NCBI RefSeq assembly: GCF_900188315.1
Contig: NZ_LT897781.1
Location: forward strand, 496,001 to 560,000
Length of the DNA: 64,000 nt
Direction: 5' to 3'
Source of the DNA: Marinobacter sp. es.042
GTDB taxonomy: Bacteria; Pseudomonadota; Gammaproteobacteria; Pseudomonadales; Oleiphilaceae
The notes under the pieces are model-generated. The model was not told the origin of the DNA. It worked only from the letters and a program-made list of their open reading frames with translations, and ran no database searches. This document shows positions 1 to 8,843 of this stretch, piece after piece. The first letter of the stretch is position 1, and every line of letters starts with the position of its first letter. The position numbers were made by a program, and so were the translations under genes.

Positions 1-317
1 GGGGAGGGCCTGGAGCAGCGGACGCCGCGATTTTTATAGTCCACCAGGATTCCCCGGAACGAGGGATCCACATCGGCGGCAATCGCCAGGTAACCATTTT
101 CGCAAACGGCGTGCAGTTCCGAGGCTTTGGGTGACATGCGAAACGGATCCTCCTCGGTTACATGGATGGCCTGGAAATCGCCAACAGGCATGTGATCCTT
201 GTTCTCGCTATGGCTGATCTTGCCGCTCATTTCCAAAACAAGAACGGTGCCAATAGCCGCAACCACGGCGGTTACGATCAGGCTACGGACGGTGTAACTG
301 GCCTCATTCTGGCTCAT
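1..317 (-). CDS. Hypothetical membrane-anchored protein, C-terminus cut by window edge
   Basis: An open minus-strand frame starts with ATG at 317 (MSQNEASYTVRSLIVTAVVA...) and runs off the left edge after 105 codons without a stop. Residues about 10-30 form one hydrophobic segment, so the product is probably anchored in the inner membrane with the rest outside the cytoplasm; a polar linker and then a more conserved-looking region with two cysteines (around residues 75 and 102) follow. I do not recognise a family. It lies 34 bp downstream of srkA on the same strand and may be co-transcribed with it. The true length is unknown. Confidence 0.6.
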   Translation of the reverse strand, partial: MSQNEASYTVRSLIVTAVVAAIGTVLVLEMSGKISHSENKDHMPVGDFQAIHVTEEDPFRMSPKASELHAVCENGYLAIAADVDPSFRGILVDYKNRGVRCSRPS

Positions 318-351
318 GCATACCTCAAATCAAGCGAATTAAAAGTGTTGT

Positions 352-1368
352 TCAGTATTGTCCCGGCACCGTGATGGCCGGTGACTGCAAGGCTGATAAC
401 TGCTCCCGGAGCGACAGAATCTGATCTGACCAGAACCGTGGCTGGGCAAACCAGGGAAAGAAGCGCGGAAATGCAGGGTCATCCCAGCGCTTTGCCAGCC
501 AGGCGCAATGGGCAATCTGCCGGTAGCAGCGTAGCGGCTCAATCAGATGGCGCTCGCGGCGATTGAAATCACGGAACATTTCATAGCCTTCCAGCAACTC
601 TCCCAGCTGGGCGCCGCGCTCGAAGTCGTCTCCATTCAGCAGCAACCACATATCCTGAATGGCGGGTCCGGTGCGGCAATCGTCGAGATCCACGAACAGC
701 ATCTGTTCGTCACGGCAGAGAATATTGCCGGCATGGCAGTCGCCATGAAGTCGCAGGGTTTCCACCGGACCGGCTTCGTCAACCCGAGCGGCGCAGAGTC
801 TTTGCAGGTCAGGAATCAGGCTGTCCCAGGCTGGCCTGAGATCCGTCGGAATCCAGTCACCCCGTAACAAAAGCCGATTGCTGGCTTCGATGCCATCCAG
901 CAAATCCATGCCCGAGCGATGGACAAACGGTTTTTTGGCGCCAATATTGTGGATCTGACCCAGCCATTGCCCCAGCCGGTAAAGGGTATCAGTGACACTG
1001 GTGTCTGGTGCTTGCCCGCCACGCTGCGGAAATACCGCAAACAGGAACGCGCCATGACGCCCGAGCGTGTCTTCGGTCGCCAACTTCATGGGTGCGACAA
1101 CCGGAATGTCCGCTTCCAGGAGCTCAAGGGTGAACGTATGCTCCTCACGGATTTCCGCTTCGCTCCATCGGCCCGGCCGATAGAACTTGGCAATTACCGG
1201 GGCGCCTTCATCCAGGCCTACCTGATAGACCCGGTTTTCATAGCTGTTCAATGCGAACAGCCGGCCACTTACCGCAAACCCTGCCTCGTTCATCGCATCC
1301 AGAATGATATCCGGCGTCAGGGAATCGTAGGGGTGGGTGGATGCCGCAAGTGAGGGGTCATGGGTCAT
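352..1368 (-). CDS. srkA: Stress response kinase A (SrkA/YihE-type serine/threonine kinase)
   Basis: A 338-residue protein of the APH/choline-kinase fold, close to the usual ~328 residues of SrkA. Visible motifs are the ATP-site lysine in VIAKFYRPGRW (K61), the catalytic loop HGDCHAGNIL (208-217) and the metal-binding DLDD (227-230), all in the expected order. In Enterobacteria SrkA is a cytoplasmic Ser/Thr kinase that protects cells from envelope and antibiotic stress; its physiological substrate is not settled. The gene follows the small membrane-protein gene at 1379-1804 by 10 bp on the same strand, suggesting co-transcription. A general aminoglycoside-phosphotransferase annotation is possible, but the length and PMKLATEDT-type N-lobe fit SrkA. 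Confidence 0.88.
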   Translation of the reverse strand: MTHDPSLAASTHPYDSLTPDIILDAMNEAGFAVSGRLFALNSYENRVYQVGLDEGAPVIAKFYRPGRWSEAEIREEHTFTLELLEADIPVVAPMKLATEDTLGRHGAFLFAVFPQRGGQAPDTSVTDTLYRLGQWLGQIHNIGAKKPFVHRSGMDLLDGIEASNRLLLRGDWIPTDLRPAWDSLIPDLQRLCAARVDEAGPVETLRLHGDCHAGNILCRDEQMLFVDLDDCRTGPAIQDMWLLLNGDDFERGAQLGELLEGYEMFRDFNRRERHLIEPLRCYRQIAHCAWLAKRWDDPAFPRFFPWFAQPRFWSDQILSLREQLSALQSPAITVPGQY

Positions 1369-1378
1369 AAAGGGCGTT

Positions 1379-1804
1379 TTAGAGCCTTGTGTCGTATTTG
1401 GATTTCATGGTTTGCAGATGGTACCAGTTTTCGTCCAGCTCCCAGCGGATACGACTGATGCCAGAGACCCCAAGAATAACGTCTCCGGCACGGGCCTGAA
1501 CCTGTGCAAGCTCGCGCTCTGCGCGCTGCCAGTCGCGATGACTGTCCCCAAGATTGCGCATGCTCGGAAATACCGCGCTCAGCGCTTTGTGGGTAGACGT
1601 GGTGTGGGACCGCAGTGAGCTCATAATGGCCGTGTCGCCCTCCACCCTCAGTACCCGGTGCTTGTAGGGGTAGCTGGCAACCACATCATCCGCTTTCAGG
1701 CGCTCGTTCAGGCTGATTACTTCAAAGCCCCGCCAGCCTAGCCACCCGACAAAAAGGGCCGCCACCACCATTACCAGAACAAACTGCTTTCTGTCAGACA
1801 TCAT
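1379..1804 (-). CDS. Small single-pass membrane protein of unknown function
   Basis: The frame encodes 141 residues from ATG 1804, which has GGAGCC eight bases upstream; a second ATG at 1801 is equally usable, and an upstream in-frame ATG at 1822 is less likely because it precedes the Shine-Dalgarno. Residues about 8-25 (VLVMVVAALFVGWLGWRGF) form a signal anchor; the rest is predicted periplasmic and moderately charged with a helical RAERELAQVQAR stretch. I recognise no domain. It sits directly upstream of srkA (10 bp), so it could be a partner in envelope stress sensing, but this is only context. Confidence 0.65.
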   Translation of the reverse strand: MMSDRKQFVLVMVVAALFVGWLGWRGFEVISLNERLKADDVVASYPYKHRVLRVEGDTAIMSSLRSHTTSTHKALSAVFPSMRNLGDSHRDWQRAERELAQVQARAGDVILGVSGISRIRWELDENWYHLQTMKSKYDTRL

Positions 1805-1953
1805 GAGCCTGGCTCCATGCACTACTTTCCGGAGGCAAGTATAACCGGTATGGGCTCTTGAGTAATGTATTGAGCCTGCCGGCGCCCGTTTTCGCCGGGC
1901 TGGCGGTATAGGATATGCTCAATGTCTTGTCAGTGGAGCAGGGACAACCATAA

Positions 1954-3063
1954 GTGTCGACAGAAGTGCTGGAAATCCAAACCGTTGTAATCGGCGCCGG
2001 GGTCATTGGGCTGGCTATTGCCCGCGCTCTGGCGAGAGCCGGGCATGAGGTCATCGTTCTCGAAAGCTCAGACCGGTTTGGTGAGGGCATCTCCTCACGA
2101 AACAGCGAAGTCGTTCATGCCGGCATTTATTACCCGCAAGGGTCACTGAAGGCGGAATTGTGTGTTGAGGGTCGACAGCAGCTTTATGACTATTGCTTGA
2201 CGCACAAGGTTGGACACCGTAAATGCGGTAAGTGGATTGTTGCCGTCGACGAGGCACAGAATGACAAGCTCTGTGATATTCAGGTTGCGGCAGCCAGCAA
2301 CGGTGTTGAACTGGACCTGTATGATGGCGAAAGAGTCGCCCGAGGCGTTCCGGGTATTTGCGCCAGCTTGGGGCTCTGGTCCCCCGAAACCGGTATTGTC
2401 GACAGCCACGGGCTGATGCTCTCCTTGCTTGGCGAACTCCATGATGCCGGCGGCCAGCTCGTTCTGCGCTCGCCGGTAGCGGCTGCTGAATCGGATAGCC
2501 AGCGGCACCGTCTTAACGTGGCAGGGGAAATCCCGCTAATTCTGGAAGCGAAAAATGTCATTAACGCCGGCGGGCTCGGCGCCGTCCCCCTGGCAAAAAA
2601 CTGGGCAGGTCTGCCCGACAACTGCATTCCCCGGCAATGGCTCGCGAGGGGCGTCTACTTCAGCTACAGCGGACGAACACCTTTCAGGACCCTGATCTAT
2701 CCGGTTCCTGAACCTGGGGGCCTGGGTATCCACCTGACTCTCGATCTCGCTGGCCAGGCCCGTTTCGGTCCGGATGTAGAGTGGATCGAAAAGGAAGACT
2801 ACACCGTGGAACCCAGTCGCCAGGAAAGCTTCGCCAGAGGCATCCGCCAATGGTGGCCAGGACTCGACCCGGCCCGACTTCAGCCCGCCTATGCCGGCAT
2901 CCGACCGAAGCTGAAAGGCCCCGATGGCGGCTTTGCGGACTTCCGTATTGATGGTCCAGAGATGCACGGTTTGCCGGGACTGGTTAATCTGTTCGGTATC
3001 GAATCGCCGGGTTTGACATCCTGCCTGGCAATTGCTGAACGTGTAAAAGCTTTGCTGTCTTAA
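1954..3063 (+). CDS. FAD-dependent oxidoreductase, L-2-hydroxyglutarate oxidase-like (DAO family)
   Basis: A 369-residue protein starting at GTG 1954 with an N-terminal Rossmann FAD-binding motif, VIGAGVIGLAIARAL (residues ~12-26), and the family-typical segment SSRNSEVVHAGIYYPQGSLK around residues 47-66. The C-terminal PAYAGIRPKL and GIESPGLTSCLAIA match the D-amino-acid-oxidase/L-2-hydroxyglutarate dehydrogenase (LhgO/L2HGDH) group. Members oxidise 2-hydroxy acids or related amines with electrons passing via FAD to quinone or oxygen. Substrate cannot be assigned from sequence alone. The gene stands alone on this strand and its last four bases overlap the end of comF on the other strand. Confidence 0.8.
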   Translation: MSTEVLEIQTVVIGAGVIGLAIARALARAGHEVIVLESSDRFGEGISSRNSEVVHAGIYYPQGSLKAELCVEGRQQLYDYCLTHKVGHRKCGKWIVAVDEAQNDKLCDIQVAAASNGVELDLYDGERVARGVPGICASLGLWSPETGIVDSHGLMLSLLGELHDAGGQLVLRSPVAAAESDSQRHRLNVAGEIPLILEAKNVINAGGLGAVPLAKNWAGLPDNCIPRQWLARGVYFSYSGRTPFRTLIYPVPEPGGLGIHLTLDLAGQARFGPDVEWIEKEDYTVEPSRQESFARGIRQWWPGLDPARLQPAYAGIRPKLKGPDGGFADFRIDGPEMHGLPGLVNLFGIESPGLTSCLAIAERVKALLS

Positions 3064-3803
3064 CCTGGCGTCCGGGCTAGTGCCCAAACCTGAATGTCCC
3101 GGGCCCCGGCCTCCCGAAGTGCTGATGATAAAACCCTGACGGTCGCGCCGGTGGTCACCACATCATCCACAATCGCTATTCGCTCTGGCACTGGCGGGAT
3201 GACCTCAAATACCCCGCGAAGATTCGCCAGTCGCGCCTCCCGGTTCAGCTCCCGTTGCGACCGGACACGGCGAACCCTTCTGACAAGTCCGTTGGCGACC
3301 GGGAGGTCCAGGGCGCTGGCAATCGTCTCGGCAATGTCCTGGGCCTGATTGAATCCGCGTTGCCGGCGTCGCCGCGCATCCATTGGCGCGGGTACCAGTA
3401 CCTCTGGCATTGCGATGGCACCATCGAGCCGAGCCTTCTGCACCAAGTCAGCAAAATCCGCGATCAATGGTCTTCCGAACTTGCGTTGGCCCCGATACTT
3501 GTATCGGCCAATCATGCCGTCGAGCGGGTACTGGTAGCGCCAGGGTATAAAAGAGCTATCGAAAGCCGGCGGATGTTTCATGCAGTCACCGCAGAGCAGC
3601 TCCGACGACGGAAAAGCCAGGGGCAGGGCGCAGCAGCGACAGTGCCAGCGGTTCACTGGTAGGTCGCCCCGGCAGGGCTGGCATAAGCCGTTGAAAGCGT
3701 GCGAGGAAAGGCAGGCGACACACAGTCCGCCGCGCCTGATGCTGTTAACCTTTTTATCCATGAAGGTTGACAGCCAGTTCAGTCCCTTTATCATCTGATT
3801 CAT
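3060..3803 (-). CDS. comF: ComF family phosphoribosyltransferase-like protein
   Basis: A 247-residue ComF homologue. The N-terminal third carries four Cys-x2-Cys pairs (CVAC, CQPC, CRCC, CGDC), a likely zinc-binding region; the C-terminal half is a PRTase fold with the PRPP loop IVDDVVTTGATV near residue 217. ComF proteins are needed for DNA uptake during natural transformation in several bacteria, and some connect DNA processing with PriA; the enzymatic activity is unclear. Start choice is uncertain: ATG 3803, 3794 and 3761 are all in frame and none has a good ribosome binding site. The bioB promoter falls inside the first 42 bp, which slightly favours 3761. Confidence 0.85.
   Translation of the reverse strand: MNQMIKGLNWLSTFMDKKVNSIRRGGLCVACLSSHAFNGLCQPCRGDLPVNRWHCRCCALPLAFPSSELLCGDCMKHPPAFDSSFIPWRYQYPLDGMIGRYKYRGQRKFGRPLIADFADLVQKARLDGAIAMPEVLVPAPMDARRRRQRGFNQAQDIAETIASALDLPVANGLVRRVRRVRSQRELNREARLANLRGVFEVIPPVPERIAIVDDVVTTGATVRVLSSALREAGARDIQVWALARTPG
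3767..3794 (+). promoter_or_regulatory. Sigma-70 promoter of the biotin operon
   Basis: TTGACA at 3767-3772 is separated by 16 bp from TATCAT at 3789-3794, a perfect -35 and a five-of-six -10. Transcription would start near 3800, some 45 bp before bioB and just ahead of the BirA-like operator. Identified by eye only. Confidence 0.55.
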
Positions 3804-3835
3804 CCGTAAACCCAGAGACCGGGAAAGGTTAACAG
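3804..3835. promoter_or_regulatory. BirA-box-like biotin operator
   Basis: GTAAACC (3806-3812) and GGTTAAC (3827-3833) form an interrupted inverted repeat with a 14-bp spacer. This resembles the proteobacterial BirA operator, TTGTAAACC followed 14-16 bp later by GGTTTACAA, as known from the E. coli bio operon. It lies between the predicted transcription start and bioB, where bound biotinyl-AMP-BirA would block transcription. One half-site deviates at one internal position and the outermost bases are weak. Confidence 0.5.
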
Positions 3836-3844
3836 GACTTTTAC

Positions 3845-4903
3845 ATGACCGCTACAGAACTCCGCCACGACTGGACATTGCAGGAAGCTCGCGAGCTTTT
3901 CGAACTCCCTTTTAACGATCTACTGTTCCGTGCCCAGAGTGTGCATCGCCAGTATTTTGATCCTAACGAGGTGCAGGTAAGCACCTTGCTGTCGATCAAG
4001 ACCGGCGCCTGCCCGGAGGATTGCAAATACTGTCCCCAGAGCGGTCATTACAACACCGGCCTCGAGAAAGAGAAGCTTCTGGAAATTGAAAAGGTGGTGG
4101 TTGAGGCCAGGGCTGCGAAAGAAAAGGGGGCTTCCCGGTTTTGCATGGGCGCCGCCTGGCGCAGCCCTTCGAAGAAGGATATGCCTTATGTTCTGGACAT
4201 GGTCAAACAGGTCAAGTCCCTGGGGCTTGAGACCTGCATGACCCTTGGCATGCTCAAAGAGGAGCAGGCGGCAGAACTGGCCGATGCCGGGCTGGATTAC
4301 TACAACCATAACCTGGATACCTCTGAGAAGTACTACAGTCACATCATCACCACTCGAACCTACCAGGATCGACTGGACACTCTCGACAATGTTCGCAAGG
4401 CCGGAATGAAGGTTTGTTGCGGTGGCATTATGGGTATGGGCGAAGACGAGGATGACCGGGTTGGGCTGCTGGTTCAGCTCGCGAACTTGCCCCATCATCC
4501 GGAAAGTGTGCCGGTGAATATGCTGGTGAAGGTGAAAGGCACGCCTCTGGAGGACGTCGAGGACCTGGATCCGTTCGAGTTCATCCGGATTATTGCGGTG
4601 GCGCGGATCTTGATGCCGGCCTCCCACGTTCGCCTGTCGGCTGGGCGTGAAAACATGAATGAGCAGATGCAGGCTCTGTGTTTCATGGCTGGTGCCAACT
4701 CGATCTTCTACGGCGAGAAGCTGCTGACCACCGCCAATCCGGAGGCCGATGCAGATATGCTGTTGTTCAAACGCCTGGGTATTCGCCCAGAGCAGCGGGA
4801 GCAGTGTGCGTCGGAGGAGCAGGAAGAGGAGGCGATTGCCGAGGCCGTGGAGTATGAGGCGACCCGTCACATGTTCTACGACGCTACGCGGGAATCTGCC
4901 TGA
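3845..4903 (+). CDS. bioB: Biotin synthase
   Basis: A 352-residue radical-SAM enzyme that inserts sulfur into dethiobiotin, the last step of biotin synthesis. The [4Fe-4S] cluster motif [14 protein letters not shown] lies at about residues 58-71, and the sacrificial [2Fe-2S] ligand regions ([25 protein letters not shown]) are present. Length matches E. coli BioB (346). ATG 3845 follows AGGA at a 7-bp distance. First gene of bioB-F-H-C-D, behind a predicted promoter and BirA-like operator; separated from bioF by a large stem-loop element, so its mRNA 3' end may be set independently. Confidence 0.97.
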   Translation: MTATELRHDWTLQEARELFELPFNDLLFRAQSVHRQYFDPNEVQVSTLLSIKTGACPEDCKYCPQSGHYNTGLEKEKLLEIEKVVVEARAAKEKGASRFCMGAAWRSPSKKDMPYVLDMVKQVKSLGLETCMTLGMLKEEQAAELADAGLDYYNHNLDTSEKYYSHIITTRTYQDRLDTLDNVRKAGMKVCCGGIMGMGEDEDDRVGLLVQLANLPHHPESVPVNMLVKVKGTPLEDVEDLDPFEFIRIIAVARILMPASHVRLSAGRENMNEQMQALCFMAGANSIFYGEKLLTTANPEADADMLLFKRLGIRPEQREQCASEEQEEEAIAEAVEYEATRHMFYDATRESA

Positions 4904-4923
4904 GTACTTGATCCTGGGGAAGC

Positions 4924-5029
4924 AACGAGCGGGTAAGGCTCCCCGGGATACGCTACGAGCACATCCATGTGCGCTTGTTTCGGGCCATCCTTGGCCCTCT
5001 ACAATCCCGGGGAGCCTTACCCGCTCGTT
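4924..5029 (+). repeat. Type A stem-loop element, copy 1 (bioB-bioF gap)
   Basis: The arms 4924-4948 and 5005-5029 are a perfect 25-bp inverted repeat. They enclose hairpin 1 (GCACAT-CC-ATGTGC, 4959-4972) followed by GCTTG, and hairpin 2 (GGGCCA-TCCT-TGGCCC, 4982-4997). Defined here as forward orientation. It fills the gap between two genes of the biotin operon and has no T-tract after the stem. Confidence 0.9.
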
Positions 5030-5063
5030 ACCCGGACCGTTGAGTTAACCTCCAGGTGCTATC

Positions 5064-6239
5064 GTGCGGGATTTTGCCCTTGAACTTGAAGAGCGGAAAC
5101 AGGCCGGTCTGTATCGGACGCGTCGGCATGTAGCCGGTCCTCAGAGGCCCTCTCTCATTGCTGACGGCAAACCTTTGTTGTCGTTCTGCAGTAATGATTA
5201 CCTTGGTCTTGCCAATAACCCTGCCAATATCGAGGCCCTCCGTGATGCGCTTCCGGAGACAGGCCTTGGGGGCGCGGCTTCCCATCTGATTTGTGGTCAC
5301 CATGATGCCCATCACCAGTTGGAGCTTCGTCTGGCGGAGTTTACCGGACGCAGTTCGGCGCTGTTTTTCTCCACTGGCTACATGGCGAATATGGGCGTTA
5401 TTTCGGCACTGGCCGGGCGGGGCGATACGATTTTTTCGGATCGGCTGAATCATGCATCCATCATCGACGGCTGTATCCTGAGCCGGGCCCGGGTTCGCCG
5501 TTATGCCCATGGCGATGTCGCGGCACTGGAGGCGATGCTGGCGGAGACGTCCGGGCACAAGTTGGTGGTGACCGACGGGGTCTTCAGCATGGACGGCGAT
5601 ACTGCGCCCCTGGCGGAGCTGTCCCGGGTCTGCCGGTTCCACGATGCGTTACTGGTGGTTGATGATGCTCACGGAATTGGCGTACTCGGACCTGAGGGGC
5701 GGGGCAGCGTCGCTGAAGCGGGGTTGTCCGAAGAGGATGTCCCCGTTTTGATCGGCACCCTGGGCAAGGGGGTCGGAACCAGTGGCGCATTCGTGGCCGG
5801 GCCATCGCTGCTGATGGATTATCTGGTTCAGAGGGCCAGAACCTATATCTATACGACGGCGATGCCGCCGGCTCTTGCCATGGCAACCATGTCGAGTCTG
5901 GATCTTATTGAGCGGGATCAGGGGCGCCGCGAGCATGTATTGGGTCTGGTTTCGCGGTTTCGTCGGGAGGCCTCGGCCATGGGGTATGAATTGATGCCTT
6001 CACGTACTCCGATCCAGCCGATCATGGTTGGCGACAATCACGACGCGCTGGCGCTCAGTCAGGCATTGGAGGAGCGCGGTTTGCTGGTCTCGGCCATTCG
6101 CCCGCCGACGGTTCCCGCGGGGGAGGCGCGTTTGCGGGTTACGTTCAGTGCCGCTCATTCCCAGGCGAACCTGGATTGTCTGTTGACCGCGCTGTCAGAC
6201 TGTCGGCATCTGGTTCAAAAAACGGACATGGCGGTATGA
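5064..6239 (+). CDS. bioF: 8-amino-7-oxononanoate synthase
   Basis: A 391-residue PLP-dependent alpha-oxoamine synthase that condenses pimeloyl-ACP with alanine. Visible family motifs are CSNDYLGLANNP (~42-53), VTDGVFSMDGD, the DDAHGIG aspartate motif, and the Schiff-base lysine in GTLGKGVGTSGAFV (near residue 237). The start is GTG 5064, with AGGTG five bases upstream; an ATG start is not available before the conserved N-terminus. The gene overlaps bioH by four bases, implying translational coupling. Confidence 0.95.
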   Translation: MRDFALELEERKQAGLYRTRRHVAGPQRPSLIADGKPLLSFCSNDYLGLANNPANIEALRDALPETGLGGAASHLICGHHDAHHQLELRLAEFTGRSSALFFSTGYMANMGVISALAGRGDTIFSDRLNHASIIDGCILSRARVRRYAHGDVAALEAMLAETSGHKLVVTDGVFSMDGDTAPLAELSRVCRFHDALLVVDDAHGIGVLGPEGRGSVAEAGLSEEDVPVLIGTLGKGVGTSGAFVAGPSLLMDYLVQRARTYIYTTAMPPALAMATMSSLDLIERDQGRREHVLGLVSRFRREASAMGYELMPSRTPIQPIMVGDNHDALALSQALEERGLLVSAIRPPTVPAGEARLRVTFSAAHSQANLDCLLTALSDCRHLVQKTDMAV

Positions 6240-6991
6240 GTTCCTGCAGGGTCTGTCCGCGTCTGTTGGTGGTTGCTGGCTGGGGCGTTCGTGCAGAAAT
6301 GTTATCTGGGCTCTATGGTTATTGGCCGGGGGAGGTGGTTCCAGTGTCTCTGGACGATGAGCTGCTGAGCCGCTGCCAATCGCTCTCGGAGGTGACTGAC
6401 GAGCTGTTGTCACTTTATCCGGAGCCGTCAGTTTGGATGGGTTGGTCCCTGGGCAGTCAGGTTGTGATGGAGGCCGCCGGGCGTGAGACCGGTGCAGTGT
6501 CCTGTGTTATTACCCTCGGTGGTTTTCCGAAGTTTGTGGCCGACGAGCGCTGGCTCAGTGGTATGGCGGAAAGCGACTTTCGGGCGTTTGCCCGTGGTAT
6601 CCGCCGGGACCCACAGCGCTACTGGCTGCACTTTCTTTTGTTGATGATCAACGGTTCTGCGGACGAAAAACAGGAGCGGCAGAGGCTCAAACCGTGGCTT
6701 GAGAAAGGCACTCTGGTCTCGCACGAACACCTCGTCAAGAGTCTTGCCTGGCTCGAAAGCGGGGATCAGAGGGCGTTATGGCGTTCACTCGCCACGCCGG
6801 CCCTCCATGTGATGGGTGAGAACGATATTGTGGTCAGATCGTGGACGGATGATCTCGCTGTCCCGACGTCAAGCGGTCATGCGGTCGTACCGGGTATGGC
6901 GCACTGGCCGGGCGGCTGCTCGGCTTCGGATTGCTGGGAGGCGATCCAGGCGTTTTTTGCCACTCAAAAGGCGTTGTCATGGGCGTTATGA
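6236..6991 (+). CDS. bioH: Pimeloyl-ACP methyl ester esterase BioH
   Basis: A 251-residue alpha/beta hydrolase starting at the ATGA overlap with bioF. The nucleophile elbow GWSLGS lies near residue 71, an acid (ENDIVV) and a histidine (GMAHWPGG) follow in proper order. BioH removes the methyl group from pimeloyl-ACP methyl ester, ending the disguise added by BioC. The sequence is divergent from E. coli BioH, so the name rests on fold, catalytic triad and its place between bioF and bioC, the order also known in Pseudomonas. It overlaps bioC by four bases. Confidence 0.85.
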   Translation: MSSCRVCPRLLVVAGWGVRAEMLSGLYGYWPGEVVPVSLDDELLSRCQSLSEVTDELLSLYPEPSVWMGWSLGSQVVMEAAGRETGAVSCVITLGGFPKFVADERWLSGMAESDFRAFARGIRRDPQRYWLHFLLLMINGSADEKQERQRLKPWLEKGTLVSHEHLVKSLAWLESGDQRALWRSLATPALHVMGENDIVVRSWTDDLAVPTSSGHAVVPGMAHWPGGCSASDCWEAIQAFFATQKALSWAL

Positions 6992-7809
6992 GCATCTCGA
7001 CCGACCAGATAGCCAGGGGCATTTCCGACACTCGCAAGTCTGATATTGCCCGGGGCTTTGGCATTGCCAGTGGCACCTACGAAAGTGCCTCCAGACTGCA
7101 GCGCTTCATGGGCAATACCATGCTGCAGAAGTTTGAGTTCCGGGAAAGTCAGGATCTTGATCTAACATTACTGGACCTCGGGTGTGGCACGGGTTGGTTT
7201 ACCCGAAAGTTTGCGGATTTCGGGCAGATTGAATCGTTGAGCGGGGTTGATCTGTCGCCTGGAATGTTGGAACAGGCTCGCAAGAATGGGCCTGCGGGAA
7301 TCAGCTGGATCCTGGGCGATGCCGAACACCTGCCTTTGCCGGATAGCAGTGTCGATGTGATTTTCAGCAATCTCATGATTCAGTGGTGTGATGACCCCGG
7401 CGCCGTGCTTCGGGAATGCCGCCGGATCTTGCGTCCAGGTGGGGATCTGATGGTCTCTACACTCCTTGACGGTACGCTCCGTGAGTTGAAATCGGCCTGG
7501 CAGGCGGCGGATCCTGGCCACCTGCACGTAAATCGCTTCGAGACTGGCCTTGCCTTGCAGGCCAAGGTGCGTGCCGAGTTACCGGATGCCGTTGTTGAAG
7601 AGCGCACTATCAGATTACCCTACGCATCGCCGATGGCCCTGGCGGGTGAGCTTCGCCATCTTGGCGCGGGTTTCCGCGGCGCTGGGCGTCGACGAGCGGC
7701 CACGGCACCGGGGCGGATGCGGGAAATGTGCAGGCAGTACCCCAAAGAGCCGGACGGCACTATCATGGCAAGCTATGAGGCTGCCTGGGTGTACTGGCAA
7801 AAACCATAA
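6988..7809 (+). CDS. bioC: Malonyl-ACP O-methyltransferase BioC
   Basis: A 273-residue class I SAM-dependent methyltransferase. The SAM-binding motif I LDLGCGTGWFTRKF occurs near residue 56, followed by SGVDLSPGML, an acidic GDAEHLPLP and FSNLMIQWCDD, which are characteristic of BioC. It methylates the free carboxylate of malonyl-ACP so that fatty acid synthase can build the pimeloyl chain. ATG 6988 is chosen because it forms an ATGA junction with the bioH stop; ATG 6979 is an alternative. A 22-bp gap leads to bioD. Confidence 0.92.
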   Translation: MSISTDQIARGISDTRKSDIARGFGIASGTYESASRLQRFMGNTMLQKFEFRESQDLDLTLLDLGCGTGWFTRKFADFGQIESLSGVDLSPGMLEQARKNGPAGISWILGDAEHLPLPDSSVDVIFSNLMIQWCDDPGAVLRECRRILRPGGDLMVSTLLDGTLRELKSAWQAADPGHLHVNRFETGLALQAKVRAELPDAVVEERTIRLPYASPMALAGELRHLGAGFRGAGRRRAATAPGRMREMCRQYPKEPDGTIMASYEAAWVYWQKP

Positions 7810-7831
7810 GAGTCGTTAACTGGAAACACAC

Positions 7832-8524
7832 ATGGCCAAGCAATCCTTTTTTGTAACGGGCACCGACACCGGGGTTGGGAAAACCCTGGTATCCGCAGCC
7901 ATTCTTCAGGCGGCAAAGGCCATGGGTAAGCACACCCTGGCGATGAAGCCCATCGCCTCGGGTTGCGATCGGACGCCGGAAGGCCTTCGCAACGAAGATG
8001 CCCTTATTCTGCAGAACGCCATTACTGAGCCACTGGCCTACGAGTTGATCAACCCGGTGGCGCTGGAGCCTGCCATTGCACCGCATGTTGCGGCTGAACA
8101 GGCTGGGCGACACATTACGTCTGATCGTCTGGTTGGATTCTGCCGCGGATTGCAGATTCGTCCGGCGGACCTTCTGCTGGTTGAGGGAGCCGGCGGCTGG
8201 CGGGTCCCCCTCAACGATCGGGAAACCTATTCAGAGTTTCCGAGACAGCTGTCCATGCCGGTCATTCTCGTGGTTTCACTGCGCCTTGGCTGTATCAATC
8301 ATGCGCTTCTTACCGCAGAGGCCATCAGAAGTGACGGTCTCAGAGTGGCAGGGTGGGTTGCCAATCGCGCAGAGCCTGAGCCCATGAGTTGCGAACAGGA
8401 CACCCTGAACTACCTGGTCAACCACATGGGAGCGCCCTGTCTGGGTATTCTTCCGTGGCTGGAGCAGGCGCGGCCTGAAATGCTGGCTGGTTATCTGAAT
8501 ATTGATGGGCTGTTTGAAAATTGA
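7832..8524 (+). CDS. bioD: Dethiobiotin synthetase
   Basis: A 230-residue ATPase that closes the ureido ring using CO2 and 7,8-diaminopelargonate. The P-loop GTDTGVGKT sits at residues 7-15, with MKPIASGC, the NPVALEPAIAPH substrate loop and VEGAGGWRVPL in order. Length is typical (E. coli 225). Last biotin gene of the operon. bioA, the aminotransferase of the preceding step, is not in this window. Confidence 0.95.
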   Translation: MAKQSFFVTGTDTGVGKTLVSAAILQAAKAMGKHTLAMKPIASGCDRTPEGLRNEDALILQNAITEPLAYELINPVALEPAIAPHVAAEQAGRHITSDRLVGFCRGLQIRPADLLLVEGAGGWRVPLNDRETYSEFPRQLSMPVILVVSLRLGCINHALLTAEAIRSDGLRVAGWVANRAEPEPMSCEQDTLNYLVNHMGAPCLGILPWLEQARPEMLAGYLNIDGLFEN

Positions 8525-8575
8525 CCAGGTTTGTGGCTTAATAAAGTCAATTTATGGTCATCGGGCAGCGCAGTT

Positions 8576-8821
8576 ATGATCAGTAACACTCTCTCAGTTG
8601 GGATCCAGGGCATCCAGGATGGCATGGTCGGTATGGAAAATGCCGCCCGCAAGATTGCGCGTGGTGGTACCGATGGTCCCCAGGGAACCGCGGAAGGCGC
8701 GGGTAGCCTCGTTGAACCCATTGTTGATCTCAAGATTTACGAGCGAAGTGTCGAAGCGTCCGCACAAGTGGTGAAAACCGCCGACGAAACACTCGGAACG
8801 CTGCTTGACATCATGGCCTGA
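8576..8821 (+). CDS. Small conserved protein resembling a flagellar-rod C-terminal segment
   Basis: An 81-residue protein from ATG 8576 (MISNTLSVGIQGIQDGM...). The N-terminal SVGIQGIQDGMVGMENAARKIA and the C-terminal ERSVEASAQVVKTADETLGTLLDIMA look like the two halves of the coiled-coil that axial flagellar proteins use (compare FlgE/FlgG termini), here fused without a middle domain. Whether it has any flagellar role is unknown. No strong Shine-Dalgarno is visible; an upstream in-frame start at 8531 is possible. It follows bioD by 51 bp; similar small genes follow bioD in pseudomonads as far as I recall. Confidence 0.65.
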   Translation: MISNTLSVGIQGIQDGMVGMENAARKIARGGTDGPQGTAEGAGSLVEPIVDLKIYERSVEASAQVVKTADETLGTLLDIMA

Positions 8822-8843
8822 GCACTGAAAGGGCGCCCGGCTC

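Noticed and set aside
4924..5029. Type A and B stem-loops as simple rho-independent terminators
   Set aside because: No T-run follows the outer stems, several lie upstream of genes in divergent regions (19.2-19.5 kb, 36.8 kb), and the conserved two-hairpin interior is not needed for termination.
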